Source of the DNA: Eutreptiella sp. 'Long Island Sound 2002' | Lineage: Eukaryota; Euglenozoa; Euglenophyceae; Eutreptiales; Eutreptiaceae | Direction of reading: 5' to 3' | DNA: 64,000 bases | Assembly: GCA_964036045.1 (NCBI GenBank) | Contig: OZ038393.1 | Location: 47,794,429 to 47,858,428, forward strand | Shown here: positions 16,650 through 27,786 of the stretch, piece by piece | Numbering within the stretch: the stretch's first letter is position 1 | Layout: every line of letters begins with the position of its first letter | Notes under the pieces: model-generated | What the model was told of the DNA's origin: nothing | The model's input: the letters and a program-made list of their open reading frames with translations, nothing else | The model's database searches: none | Made by a program: the position numbers and the translations under genes

Positions 16650-18066
16650 AGCCGCGTTCACGTGGGGGAGCCTGGCCACGGGATGCTGCGACGCACACGC
16701 ACAAGCAAGCAGGCAGGCAAAGCACTGCGCTCACAGGGGCATCCTCATGCTCATGTCATGTGACAAAGCGTTTCAGGATCCTTGCCACTCTGAAACAAGG
16801 GAACAAAAGTATGTACAGCAACACATCAGGATGTGTACACATGGGGTTAAGACTGGACTGGGGTAAGGGCATCACCGGACAATAGACACTCAGTCCCAAC
16901 TCATATCCCAATCCCAGGTCCGACCCCCCCAGTGGCTGGCAGGGGCGGGGGCTCAAACACAACCAATGCCCTGCTCAGTCCGGACCCTGAAACCCTGCCA
17001 ATAGGAGAGGGTGTCCCGCCCAGCCACAGGCGAGCTCCTGGGAACCAAGGAGCTCCAAGGTCAAGCGACAGTGGTCCCCCCTGCTCCCTTAACCGCAGGT
17101 CCCAACTCCTCTCTGAGCCAGAGATGAGGCCCCGCCATTATCCCCTAGGAGTTGGTAGCTGAAAATGGGCTGCTTCAGCCCAAACTGATATTAGCTCGAA
17201 AACTCCAAAATTGACCCCTCGTTCGGAGCATCCAGAGGTAGGGACAAGGCAACTGACTCTACGCCCTTCAAGTACAAACACTGTGGAGCCCTCACCCAAC
17301 CTGGCTTCCTCTGAGTCCCCGACATCAGGGCGCTATTGCTTTGCCATGTGGGGTCATGATGTCAAAATCACCAAAATTGGAGTCATTCCCACGGAAGGCT
17401 CGCTCTGCCAGGGCAAGGCCAATAGCTCACGGGCTAGAAGGCAGGACCTAGGACCCATATCTAGGTGCAAAAAGTAAAATTGGGTCCGGGCTCCTCATGG
17501 GCATAGATAGATATATGGGACCGCCAATTGACCACACGGGGGGCTGAAATTGGGGTCCCAAAAGGGGGTCATTTTGGCTGCTCAAAATGAGCCAAAATTG
17601 GGGGTATCCCCAATGGTATATCTCCACGCCGGCTTGGAGATCGGATCCGCCATTCCATATGCAATCCACTGGGGGTTCAAAAAAGACTAACATGTGCTTG
17701 GCTCCCAAGGATCTCCATTGCCCTCGGCGTGGTGATGATCCAAACTGGATCCACAAATGCCAAAATGGCAAAATCGGCCGTCTCGGGCGACCGGCCAGGG
17801 TAGGAAACCTTGGCGACCTCGTCGCGCCAAGCCTTGATTCACGACCCTTGATATCCCCTTTGGTCCCCTGCCCTGGGATTAGGGTCGCTGTCACATTGGC
17901 TGCTTACTGTTCACCGAGGGGATGACCACGCGGATGGGGCCGAAAGCAGCATGCGCTGCAAAGGGGGGGATCATGGATCACACCAAAAGTTGAATAACTC
18001 CGGACGAGCCGGAGGAGCAAAGAGGAAGCTCAATGATGTTCAACCCTTGGTCATATGCCACACCAA
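16650..18066 (-). repeat. Z 3' LTR, distal (3') half
   Basis: From about 16650 to 17775 it matches the Y LTR (23349-24475) and the LTR fragment at 55118-56230 clearly but with many differences. From 17775 to 18066 it is unlike Y. Its terminus is altered (AGC instead of TGA before CGCGTT). It stops at 18066, where X begins; the 4 bases before X are CCAA. Confidence 0.7.
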
Positions 18067-20434
18067 TAAAGAAGGTCCCTACCAGGACCGGCCCCTGCTG
18101 TGCCCCTTCCGCCTGTCACCCCTGCTGACTTGCTCCTGATCAGCGATTGCATTCCTCAAAATCCTGGGTCCAAAATCCAAAAATATATAAAATACAATCC
18201 TCCTTCAACCCTGAATAGCAACCAGATCCCACAAATACAGCAATAACCCAATCGACAATCCAATCCACGCTGCGGGCTTGGTTCAGCACACCGGTCGTCC
18301 CACGGTGGCGGGCATGTACAAGAATTGCACCAAAGAGGAAAGCCCTGAAATTGGCATATCAACACAAAAAAAGCAAAGTTGGGGAAAGATGGTAAACATA
18401 CACAGACTCAGCCATAGACCCCTCATTCCCTGGACTCAAGACCTTCCCCTGACTCACCAACATGATGCCCTCAACCCAGTCAAATAAGATGGCTAAATGC
18501 CATGTGTCAAAGGTCACTACAGAAACCCCAAAAATGTATTAACTCCGAAGCCTCTAAATCCTAGCTCAATAAGGGACGTGGCGTGTCATGGCCTACAGTG
18601 GCACTCAGGACCATGCCCTACCGTGACATAACCTTGGTTGGACCTGGAGTCGGATGGGCTTGGAGAACGGCCCCATGAAGATGACCTCATAACCTAGCAA
18701 AATCAGGCAAATCACACCATAGTGCCAAAAACTTAATTATATACTCAAAAATGCATCCGGCAAATGTTCAAATCCTCCATGCATGTGTCAAACCGGAAAG
18801 TAATATACAAGGGTTATATAGACCAAAGGTCCGTGCCCAAGATTATCCAATCATTGGCTCCGAAACCCCTCCAGTTATGTACATGACATGCTTCACAAGT
18901 CAACTCATGAATTTGAGACCTAATTTTGTGAGGCCTCGTGTGCCAAGCCAAAGTGACCACATGATCCTCCATATGGTGAGGTACAACACCGAAGCATATG
19001 CCAACATATAAGCAACATACCATAGTTCACGAATCTCTAGGCACTTTACTGTTAGCCGACCAGTTGAGCACATAGAACACAAAAATGAGCATAAAATGAG
19101 GTCAAAAACATGCAAATAATGCCAAATTCAAGATATTTACAATAGTATATAACTTCGCTCACCCAATGGTATCAACATATGATTCAAAACACGATTGCTT
19201 GGGACCATTTGCAAACAATCCCCCCACTTGGATCCCCACATGGACGCAGAGGGACACCTTCGAATCTCCTCCCAACACGCACCACAAGAATGGGGAAATT
19301 GATAATGGCACTTGTGGGTCGCTCCGTAAGCCCTCCCACATGCACTATATGAGCGGTAGACTTGGTCTGGCGCTATGGAGTTCACCATTGGGACATGGGC
19401 GAAGCCCTTGCCACTTATGACTCCATATATCTTCCTACAAACGGGGATATATAACACGGGTGTGAGCATATCCAAGCACATACCATGCACATAACACATA
19501 CCCTCAAGACGTGGCTCCCACCATGATATGCCATTCCCCTCCATGGACATAACTTCACGTTAAAAATACGTAGGAACCCAAAGAAAGTATCTATGCAACC
19601 CGAACACTCATGCGGTACACTCGAAAGTCGCATTAAAATATTCGGTTGCACGGTCCAAGAGTTATATATCACTTTCTACCCTCTTGACCATTATCCCTTG
19701 CTAGACCCGGCATGTGTACACACCAAAGGCGTTTGATGCTCCTCAAATTAAGTTGAGACCAAGGCGGTTCTAACCCAATTCTCGAAATTCATATTCCTCG
19801 CCATGAGACGGAGGGATGATTCTTCAAAGTGGCCTCACGAATCACTTTTCTTTCGACTATATCTCCAAGCAAAATGAAGGGCACAACAAAAAGAAGGTTG
19901 ATTCGTGATCGGGGAAAAATGTATGACCACTCGAGATTCATCATATCAAGTGCGGCGATGTCGAAGTCAAAAATCCGATTCTGAATGTCTGAAAAAATCG
20001 GATTAATTTTGCGAGTGTATAATATGAAAATTGCGGAAGCAACGAACCCTTTACTGATGGAATCTGACCCTTCATCGGGGTTTCCGCCAAAATATCTGTA
20101 AATAACAGTTAACCAATCGGTTACCGCAAAATTGCGAGCCAACTGACAGTCGCCGATACATTGACGATCAGAACGGAAGGCTGAAAAAGTACAGAAACTT
20201 TATGATAAAAAAACCCTGTTGATTCCTGATATTCTGATATATAAATCTCAGCTGGCGGCGCCTCGGTACTGAATATGGCCGCTCATAGCCGGAATGGCCA
20301 AACCTATCACACTATCACATCGGGTTAGGCCAGGTGGATGGGAGAGTATGATATCAGCCAATGGCGGCTTGCCGGCACATAGATACACACCCCAAGTGAC
20401 CCCAAGATGGCCACAGGGTTCCGAACCGGCTTCA
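18067..20434 (-). repeat. 3' LTR of X (2368 bp)
   Basis: Minus strand: starts TGAAGCCGGTTC at 20434 after a run of six G, ends CCTTCTTTA at 18067. It pairs with 45861-48229 over its whole length; in the first 225 aligned bases I count about ten differences. The canonical CA end has become TA in both copies. Confidence 0.92.
20205..20262 (-). promoter_or_regulatory. Conserved TATA-containing core in the X and Y LTRs
   Basis: The words CCCTGTTGATTCCTGAT, TTCTGATATATAAATCTC and GCTGGCGG occur in this order here, at about 48005-48055 (X 5' LTR), 26112-26160 and 35965-36015 (Y LTRs), 190-240 bases from the LTR start. X and Y LTRs differ elsewhere, so this part is under constraint or recently shared. 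On the sense (minus) strand it contains TTTATATATC, a plausible TATA box. Confidence 0.4.
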
Positions 20435-20440
20435 CCCCCC
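20435..20440 (-). other. Polypurine tract of X
   Basis: GGGGGG on the minus strand, preceded by GAGAC, stands directly before the LTR start TGAAGCCGG. It is shorter than the tracts in Y and Z. The 413 bases between it and the chromodomain stop (20441-20853) hold no gene. Confidence 0.6.
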
Positions 20441-20853
20441 GTCTCAGAGCGTCGTTACCGCTCGGAAGTCATTGAAGAGAGGACGGGAGGACCCCAATGT
20501 GCTCCACAGCCCCCCCCCCCTCATTGTCCCAAGGACACATGGAGTCCCCACACACGTCGTAGGCGTCCCCCATGCCCCAAGGGAGGGGTGAGGACACTCT
20601 TAATCGGTGCCCTACGCCATATCCAGTCTCCTCTTGATCTACAACATGGACCAAGGGGATCAAAGATAGAGAAACGTCGTCGGTCGACCTAAATAAGTAT
20701 ACCACAATGAAATATATATGTGGACATCGTGTGAAGGGGGTATATGGCCAGTCAAGGCCCAAACATCCCCGGATGAACGCCCTCATCCGTCTCCCATGCA
20801 CAAAAACAAACAAAAATGCCAAGGGGAATCCATTACGGTGCTACAGCAGCCAC

Positions 20854-22257
20854 CTAATGGACCAACACGTCCTTCACATCCAAAGAAATGTTCTTTTTCT
20901 TCAGATAGTCCATCCAGACCGTGGTGTACCTCGGCACAAAGCTGCTCGGAGGCTCCCACGAGTCGCTGGATGCGGCGAATCCCTTCCAACGGACTTTATA
21001 AAGCCGCCTCCCAGGCGTCCCCGGGTCCGGCTCGTCCGCCAGGATCTCCTCGGCGGTGAAGTCGTCGTCCTCACCCTCGTCGTCCGAGTCCACATCTCCA
21101 GCCGTGAACTCGAAGGTGACGGGACGTCCGCTGGGGTCTGGTGCTCGGGGACGAAGCTGGGTATGGTCGCGGTCCAGGATCTTGTTATCCCCCACAAGAA
21201 CCGCATACACATCCTGCCCGACCTTCCGCACGATTACCCCCGGCACATACCAGGACGCCTGCCGATGCCTGGACAGGACATCCTTGCGGTGCCGCTCCAC
21301 CCACACGGTGTCTTGGAGAGCATACTTCTGGACTTTTCCCTGCTTGAAGTACTTGGCCCTCTTCTCATGCTCGTCCTGAAGTGCTTTGCACACCTTGGCC
21401 GCCGTGTCGTCGGCCTCAGCCATCATAGCATTCGCATCCCGGGCCACTTTGCCATGGTTCAACCACGGGAGAGTGCGTGACACTCGATCCCGTAGGAACA
21501 GGATACGATGGGGCGACAGTCCAGTGGGTCCCGGAAGGTCGTGATACGCTTGGAGTACTCTCCACAGCGAATTATACCAATTCCGGCCCGGTTCGTCGAT
21601 GTGCAGCTGGCGGAACTTCTCGAACATCTGCCGCCCGGCCACCTCAGCCCGGCCATCCGACCGGGTGTGGTACGCCACGGTCTTGGCGTGCCGAATGCCC
21701 ATGTGCTTGCACATCGTCTTGAACCACGTCCCCAGAAATTGACTGCCCCGATCGCTGCAGATGACAGCTGGGACATCGAAAATCGTCAGCCAATGCCTGA
21801 TCATGGCATTAGCGACGGTCTTGGCCTGCAGCCCCACTCCATGCTTGTCCTTATTGTCCTTCTTCTTGGACTTCTTGCCAGGGACCGCCACGATATACCC
21901 GCTGTGCCTATCCCCCGCCAGGATGACACAGTCGTAGGTCTCTCCTTCCACGGTGACCTCAGGCATGGCGAATACATCCATGGCCACGGACCGCAGGGGC
22001 CCTCCGGTATAGCCGTATACACCAGCCTGCTGTGGAGTGGTTGGGGCTCTTCGTGGCCCGACACACAGCACAGTCGCTGCAGTACTTGTCCAGGAGGGCG
22101 TAGTACCCCGGTGGGAACTTGAAGCGCCACTCCAGGTCCTGCTGCATCTTGTCCCGACCAAGATGCATGAGCGGGGCGTTATGCCAGTGGTCAATGAGCT
22201 CCTCCATTCGGTTCTCTGGGACCAATAGCTTGTCCTTGAGGAACAGTTTGTCCCCAT
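20854..22257 (-). pseudogene. pol: X pol: integrase core, C-terminal region and intact chromodomain
   Basis: Minus-strand ORF; sense begins after a frameshift near 22020. The integrase core has Asp in SVAMDVFAMPEV, Asp in AVICSDRGSQF and Glu in SDGRAEVAGRQM, a full DDE set, with ADRHSGYIVAVPGKK between. A Lys-rich insert (KKSKKKDNKDKH) follows the first strand. A DNA-binding C-terminal region (DTVWVERHRKD, WYVPGVIVRKVG) precedes an acidic linker (DSDDEGEDDD). The chromodomain is complete: FTAEEILADEP, LYKVRWKGF, DSWEPPSSFVPR, followed by YLKKKNISLDVKDVLVH to the stop. This is the only intact chromodomain among the minus-strand elements. Confidence 0.9.
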
Positions 22258-22894
22258 CCTCGGTCAAGCCCTCAGGCCATTCTTCGTCCGACGGGGCGCT
22301 CACGGCATTCCAGTACTTGCTCCAGTGGTCGGATGCCGCATAGTCATCCGACCAGTCCTCTGTGAGCACCGAACTAACTAGCTCTACAGGGGCCACCATC
22401 CATTGCTTGAGGGATTCCTCTCGAATAGCTTGGACTCGGGCGCCCCGAAACTTGGCCAGGTCCGTACAGTTTGCCATCACCACAAAGCACTTGACCCCCT
22501 CTTGCTCCATGGCCTTCTCCATCTCGATGATGCGCTCGGCCTCCTCGGTCTCCTCGGCGTCCCCATGGCTGGATATGTCCATCCAAGCCTTGCCCGCGGG
22601 GTAGGCCCATCGACTGAGGCAATCTGCCACAGTGTTGTCCTTCCCTGAAACATACACGACGCTGAGGTCGAACTTGGCGAACGTCTCATGCCATTGGGCC
22701 CTCTCTGCCGCCGGTCCTGAGGGGGTGTCGACGTGCTCCTTGTGCCAGCTCTGCAACCACTGATGGTCCGTACAAACCACCACCGGTTGCAATCCGATGT
22801 GGCCAGACCACTTCCTGAGCGCACAAACAATGGCGTACGTCTCCTTCTCCCTCGCGGTCCAGGTGCGGCGTTGGCCCTCGGCCAGGATCCGACT
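21959..22894 (-). pseudogene. pol: X pol: RNase H and integrase zinc-finger region
   Basis: Begins after an in-frame TGA (22897-22895) that replaces an Arg codon after PVAF; Y reads PVAFRSRVLAEG there. RNase H residues lie in VVVCTDHQWLQSW and the conserved end is DNTVADCLSRWAYP. The integrase zinc finger shows HWHNAPLMHLG and CSDCAVCRATK (HHCC). Near 22020 the frame is lost (one-base-type shift) and the core continues in the frame of 20854-22257. Confidence 0.85.
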
Positions 22895-23348
22895 TCAAAA
22901 CGCCACGGGTGCGTGCGACCCGTCGTCCCGGATCTGCTCGAGGACTGCCCCTACAGCATAGTCCAAGGCTTCCGTCCGTAGCACGAATCCCCTGTCCGGG
23001 TCCACCAGGAATAGCCCCAGCCGCCCCAGGAGTCGCTCCTTCAGGCGGCTGAACGCATTTTCGGCCTCAGGGGTCCAGGCAAGCTTCTTCTTGCTCCCCT
23101 TCCGGCCATCGAACTTCCCCACCTGCAGCATCTTGTGCAGCGGCCCCGAGAGTTCTGCATACATCCGGACGCAGCCCAAATAGTAATTGCAGAACCCCAT
23201 GAAGGACCGGAGTTCGCTTATGGTCTGGGGTCTCTCCCAGTGGTTCAGGGACGCCAGTTTCCCAGGCATGGGACGGCGTTGCCCGTGGCCAACCACGTGA
23301 CCCGCGAACTCCACTTCCTTCACGAGGAGTGAGGCTTTGGTGGGCTTT
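22895..23348 (-). pseudogene. pol: X pol: RT thumb and RNase H start, downstream of the Y insertion
   Basis: This is the second half of X's RT. It begins PTKASLLVKEVEFAGHVV, directly after the end of Y at 23349. Removing Y and one copy of the 4-base duplication joins KHNMVCK (ending at 36206) to PTKASLLV in frame, matching the same region of Y (ATIAVSEVVFAGHVVG). Conserved pieces include MGFCNYYLGCVRMY and the RNase H start DRGFVLRTEALDYAVGA, where the usual RTDASD has become RTEALD. It ends in the TGA at 22897-22895. Confidence 0.9.
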
Positions 23349-26300
23349 TGACGCGTTAGCGTGGGGGGCCGGCCACGGGACGCTGCGGGTGACACGCACA
23401 GGTGAGCAGGCAGGCAAAGCACTACGCTCACAAGAGAATCAATACGCTCGTGTCATGCGACAAAGCGTTTCAGGATCCTTGCCACTCTGCAACAAGGGAA
23501 CGAAAGTATGTACAGCAACACATCAGGATATGTACACATGGGGTTAAGACTGGACTGGGGTAAGGGCATCACAGGACAACAGACACTCAGTCCCAACTCA
23601 TATCCCAATCCCAGGTCCGACCCTCTCAGTGGCTGGTGGGGGCGGGGGCTCAAACACAACCCATGCCCTGCTCAGTCCGGACCCTGAAACCCTGCCAATA
23701 GGGGGGGTGTCCCGCCCAGCCACAGGCGAGTTCCTGGGAACCAAGGGGCTCCAAGGCCAACCGACAGTGGCTCCCTATGCTCCCTAATGGCAGGTTCCAA
23801 CTCCCCTCTGAGCCAGAGATATGGCTCCGCCATTATCCCCTAGGAGTTGGTACCTGAAAATGGGCTGTTTCAGCCCAAACTGAAATTAACTCAAAAATCC
23901 CCAAAATTGACCCCTTGTCTGGACCCGTCAGAGGTTGGGACGAGGCAACTGACCCTATGCCCTTCAAGTACAAACGATGTGGAACCCTCACCCAGCCTGG
24001 TTCCCTCTGAGGTCCCGGCATCAGAGCACCACGGGTTCGTCAAGTGGGGTCATGATGCCAAAATCACCGAAATTGGCGTTTCCCCCACGCATGGCTCCCC
24101 CGGCCAGGGCAAGGCCAATGGCTCACAGGATAGGAGACAGAACTTAGGACTTCTATCTCAGTGTACAACCTGGAATGGGGTCCGGGCTCCCTGTGGGCAT
24201 AGAGGAATGGGGCCGCCAATTGACCACATGGAGGGGTGAAATTGGGGTCCCAAAATGGGGTCATTTTGGCTGCTCGAAATGAGCCAAAACTCGGGGTGCC
24301 CCCAATAGTGTATCTCCACGCTGGCTTGGAGATCGGATCTGTCATTCCATACGCGATCCACTGGGAGTCCAACAGAGACTTCCATGCTCTTGGCTCTTGG
24401 AGATCTCCATGCCACTTGGTGTGGTGACAATTCCGATTGGGTCCACAAATGCCAAAATGGCAAAATTGCCCACACTCACTTTGGGCTAGCGCCTTAACGA
24501 AGGTTGCTCCGCTTCGCCCACGTGGTGTGTGAACCAGGGGGACCAATATGCATAACACCCATGTCATATATGGTCCATTGGTCCATGCGTCCGGCGTGCA
24601 CGGGTGGGCTGAACATAGTGCACGGCGGGCAGCAAAAGTGGAAAATTGCTCAAAACGGCCAAAAATGCGCACACTCATGGTTAGGGCAAATGAGGCACGT
24701 CCCCGACTTGGACCGGAGTGTGCCATAGGATTGGTATCAAGTCATATGTGTCCAACATATCTTTTGGGCGTCGCCCAACTCCTCCGGTTTTGGGAATGGC
24801 AGGGTCGCCAAGTGAGCCCATGATTTGGGATAGTCCCAAATCGCCAACATGGCGGCCACGGTATGCCAAGCCCAAGAGGAGTTATTCGCCGGGTCCATGA
24901 TATGTTGGGCACCGAAGTGTGTACCCCCAAAACATACTTGGGTCATGATGTCAATTGAGCGCAACCCTGAGATACACGGTCGCCACTTGACATCATGACG
25001 GGCCAAAAACGGCAAAATTGGCACAAAGATACACAAAAGTGCCTTGAAAGGTGCACAATTATATTATAATATCTTCGGCTTGGATCGTGCAATCAACTAA
25101 TCCTTCTAAACATAATGACTTGACACCATTGACCTTCGATTCCACATATGTGCTCCACTAGGGGCGCTTTGAAAGGTCACGAGCGCTACTTCCGAAGTGG
25201 GCACATGAAATTATGGAAAATTGCAAAACACACACCTTGCTCCCAACGCATCGCTTCGGGATCGCCACACAAGCTTCCCTTCAGGAATGGTTAGGCTTGC
25301 AATTCATCGTAGGGAGTATGGAGAAGAGGCTTGCACAATATGTGGTCCATTGGCGGGTTTGGCTTGGAGCGATGGACCCGCCAAATGGGCACGCAACACA
25401 ACACAAGGCACATACTCCATACTGCCCAAAAAGGTAGCTCCCCCCACGATATGTCATGCCCCTCCAAGGGCATAACTTTGTGTCAGTCGCTCATAGGAAC
25501 TCAAGGAGAGTTCCTATGCAACATCAACACTCGCGCGCTACACTCGATAGTTATCTTAACGCACGCAATATCATGGCCAAAGAGTTACAACGCAAACTCT
25601 ACCCTCTTGACCATGATCCATTACGCTAGCGCGCACGTGTGGAGACGCAAGGCATATAATGCTTCCTGAATTACGTCAGGAGTATTCTGAATACATCCCA
25701 CGTTTCCTTATTGTCATTCCTCGCAAGCGGCACGAGATATGACCCTCACAGGTGGCCTCACAAATCAACCTTGTTTTGCCCATATCTCTAAGACAAATGG
25801 AGGGCAAGATAAAAGGAAAGTTGATTCGTGCATAGGGAAGCACGTAGGTCCACTCGAAAGAGGTCAAATCAAGTGCGGGGATGTCGAAGTCGAAAATCCG
25901 ATTTCGACATCCTGAAAAATTTGGATTAAGGTTGCGAGTGTAAAATGTGAAAATTGCGGATGCATCAATGCAATTCCTGAAGACTTTAGAGTCTTCGTCA
26001 CGATTTGCGCTAGAATATCTGTATATAACAGTTAAACTGGCGGTTACGCTAAAGTCGCGAGCTAACCGCCAGCTGCCAAAACAGAAAATTGACGGAAACA
26101 ATATGAAAATAAAACCCTGTTGATTCCTGATGTTCTGATATATAAATCTCTGCTGGCGGTGCATCGGTTGCCGATGCGGGGCTTTACGGAACGGAACACG
26201 CTCCCGCCGGGCTCGCACCGGGCGTCAACGGGCGCCTTCCGTAAATGGGGTTAGTGGACCGGAGACCGGTCTTCCCTTCCGTACATGGGGTTAGTGGACC

Positions 26301-26352
26301 GGAGACCGGTTGTATGCCCTACCCTAGCCATGGGGTTCTGGGTACCGCTTCA
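23349..26352 (-). repeat. 3' LTR of Y (3004 bp)
   Basis: Minus strand: starts TGAAGCGGTACCCAGAACCC at 26352, ends AACGCGTCA at 23349. It aligns with 33696-36205 (Y 5' LTR), with 55118-56935 and, for its 3' third, with 16650-17775. Its first 480 bases also resemble the X LTR. At 3.0 kb it is long for a gypsy LTR. Confidence 0.93.
26236..26310 (-). repeat. 40-base tandem repeat near the start of the Y LTR
   Basis: CTTCCGTAxATGGGGTTAG and the bases up to GGAGACCGGT occur twice with a 40-base period. The 5' LTR of Y has the same pair at about 36090-36164. Such U3 repeats often act as enhancers; that role is only a guess here. Confidence 0.7.
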
Positions 26353-26363
26353 CCCCCCTCCTT
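26353..26363 (-). other. Polypurine tract of Y
   Basis: AAGGAGGGGGG on the minus strand, directly before the LTR start TGAAGCGG. Z has AAGGAGAGGGG in the same place (50041-50031). Confidence 0.85.
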
Positions 26364-27786
26364 AGAGCAAACCCTGGGGGGGGCTCGATAACATCCACGC
26401 ATGGCAGCGGGTACCCAGGACCATTCCCTGAAGGGGGGGGGTGTCACATCCTCACTTCAGGCTGATTCGCAGGGTAGGCCGCCCAAATCCCACAGTAAGA
26501 CAGGTATAGTGCTGTAGGGTCTTGCAACTTCAAGTATAGTATCAAGTATCAATTCCCGGGTCCTGGCGGTGATTGTTTGGCATCCAAAGGACCCGTTAAC
26601 CCATACCAGGCGCACCGGCTGCCGGCTGCTACGGTCACCACCACAGTGGCAGTGGCATACACGGCCAACATGGGCGTCACACGACGACCGAGGTGGTCCC
26701 ACAGGTCGAGAGCGACCACAAAGATCCATCAGGCTACCCCAAGCTTCCCAAGGCCCGCCGACTGGGGAGAGTCCCCACGGGTCCTTCCTCGGGCGCACCA
26801 TGTCCATATCCATACGACGCGAGTCCAGAGTGGTACAGCCGAACGAGCTCCTCCTTAAGGGATCGGGCATCAAGGCCGTCTTTTCCCTCGCCCTATTACC
26901 ACGAAGGCAATACATGAGGGAGTCCTCATGCAGTGTGGGCGGAGGCGTCGACTCCTCAAACCAGCAGTTTCCCAGGCAGACTGACCGAGGTCAGGAGCAC
27001 CGGAGGCCGCCATCCGACTGCAAGTGCGTCTGCGAGTCGGTAGGCTCACACTGGGACTGACAGTGGCGGACCGCTGGGAGTGTAGTCAGGCAACTTGGCT
27101 TCCCGCCTGGCGCCATCAGGATCTTCACATCACAGCGAATAGGGCAGACGGTATCACGGGCACTCAAACAGAAGAATCTGTACTTAGGTACTGGTCCAAG
27201 CTGGACCCTATGTAAAAACATGTAAACGGCGACTCAGGGCGCCTTCGTAGTCGATTCGCATCAAATTGGGGAAAAAAAGTCCACATCTCAGTGATGGGCT
27301 GACAAACTGAACATACAGAAGCACATATCCTGGAGGGGCGGAAAAGCAAAACAAGCGGGGTAAAGAGGCGTGTGAACACACTCTGGGCAGAGCGCCAAAC
27401 AACGCCCCGGTTAGGATAAGGCATATGCAGGAGGGTAGACAGGAAAACGCCTGAGTGCAGGCCATATATAGTCAGCTGACACACGTCGACTGGTCTGGAT
27501 TCCGCAAGTGCCATGGAACCAGACCACACACCAAAAAATCACAATGCCGATGACAGCGGCATCCTTTGCGCAACGTCGTATGGGGTTCAAGGCCCCAAGA
27601 GCTCAGAAATATGAAGGTCAGTCGCCCTACCTGGTTTCCCAAGGATTCAGCAGGGGGGGAGTGACGAATAGAAGAAGAGAGGGGCCATCCTCCTCTGGAT
27701 TCAGCAGGGGGGGGTATATGGCCACTCTGATGGCAGGTCACCGGAAGATGGAAGAGAGCAAGCAAGTAAGGGACGATCCGTCGGCC
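26364..27786 (-). other. 3' untranslated region of Y
   Basis: About 1.4 kb between the pol stop and the PPT with no supported gene. It aligns with 50042-51505 of Z, so it is part of the element. Near 27651 and 27709 a short AGCAGGGGGG-type motif is repeated. Confidence 0.7.
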
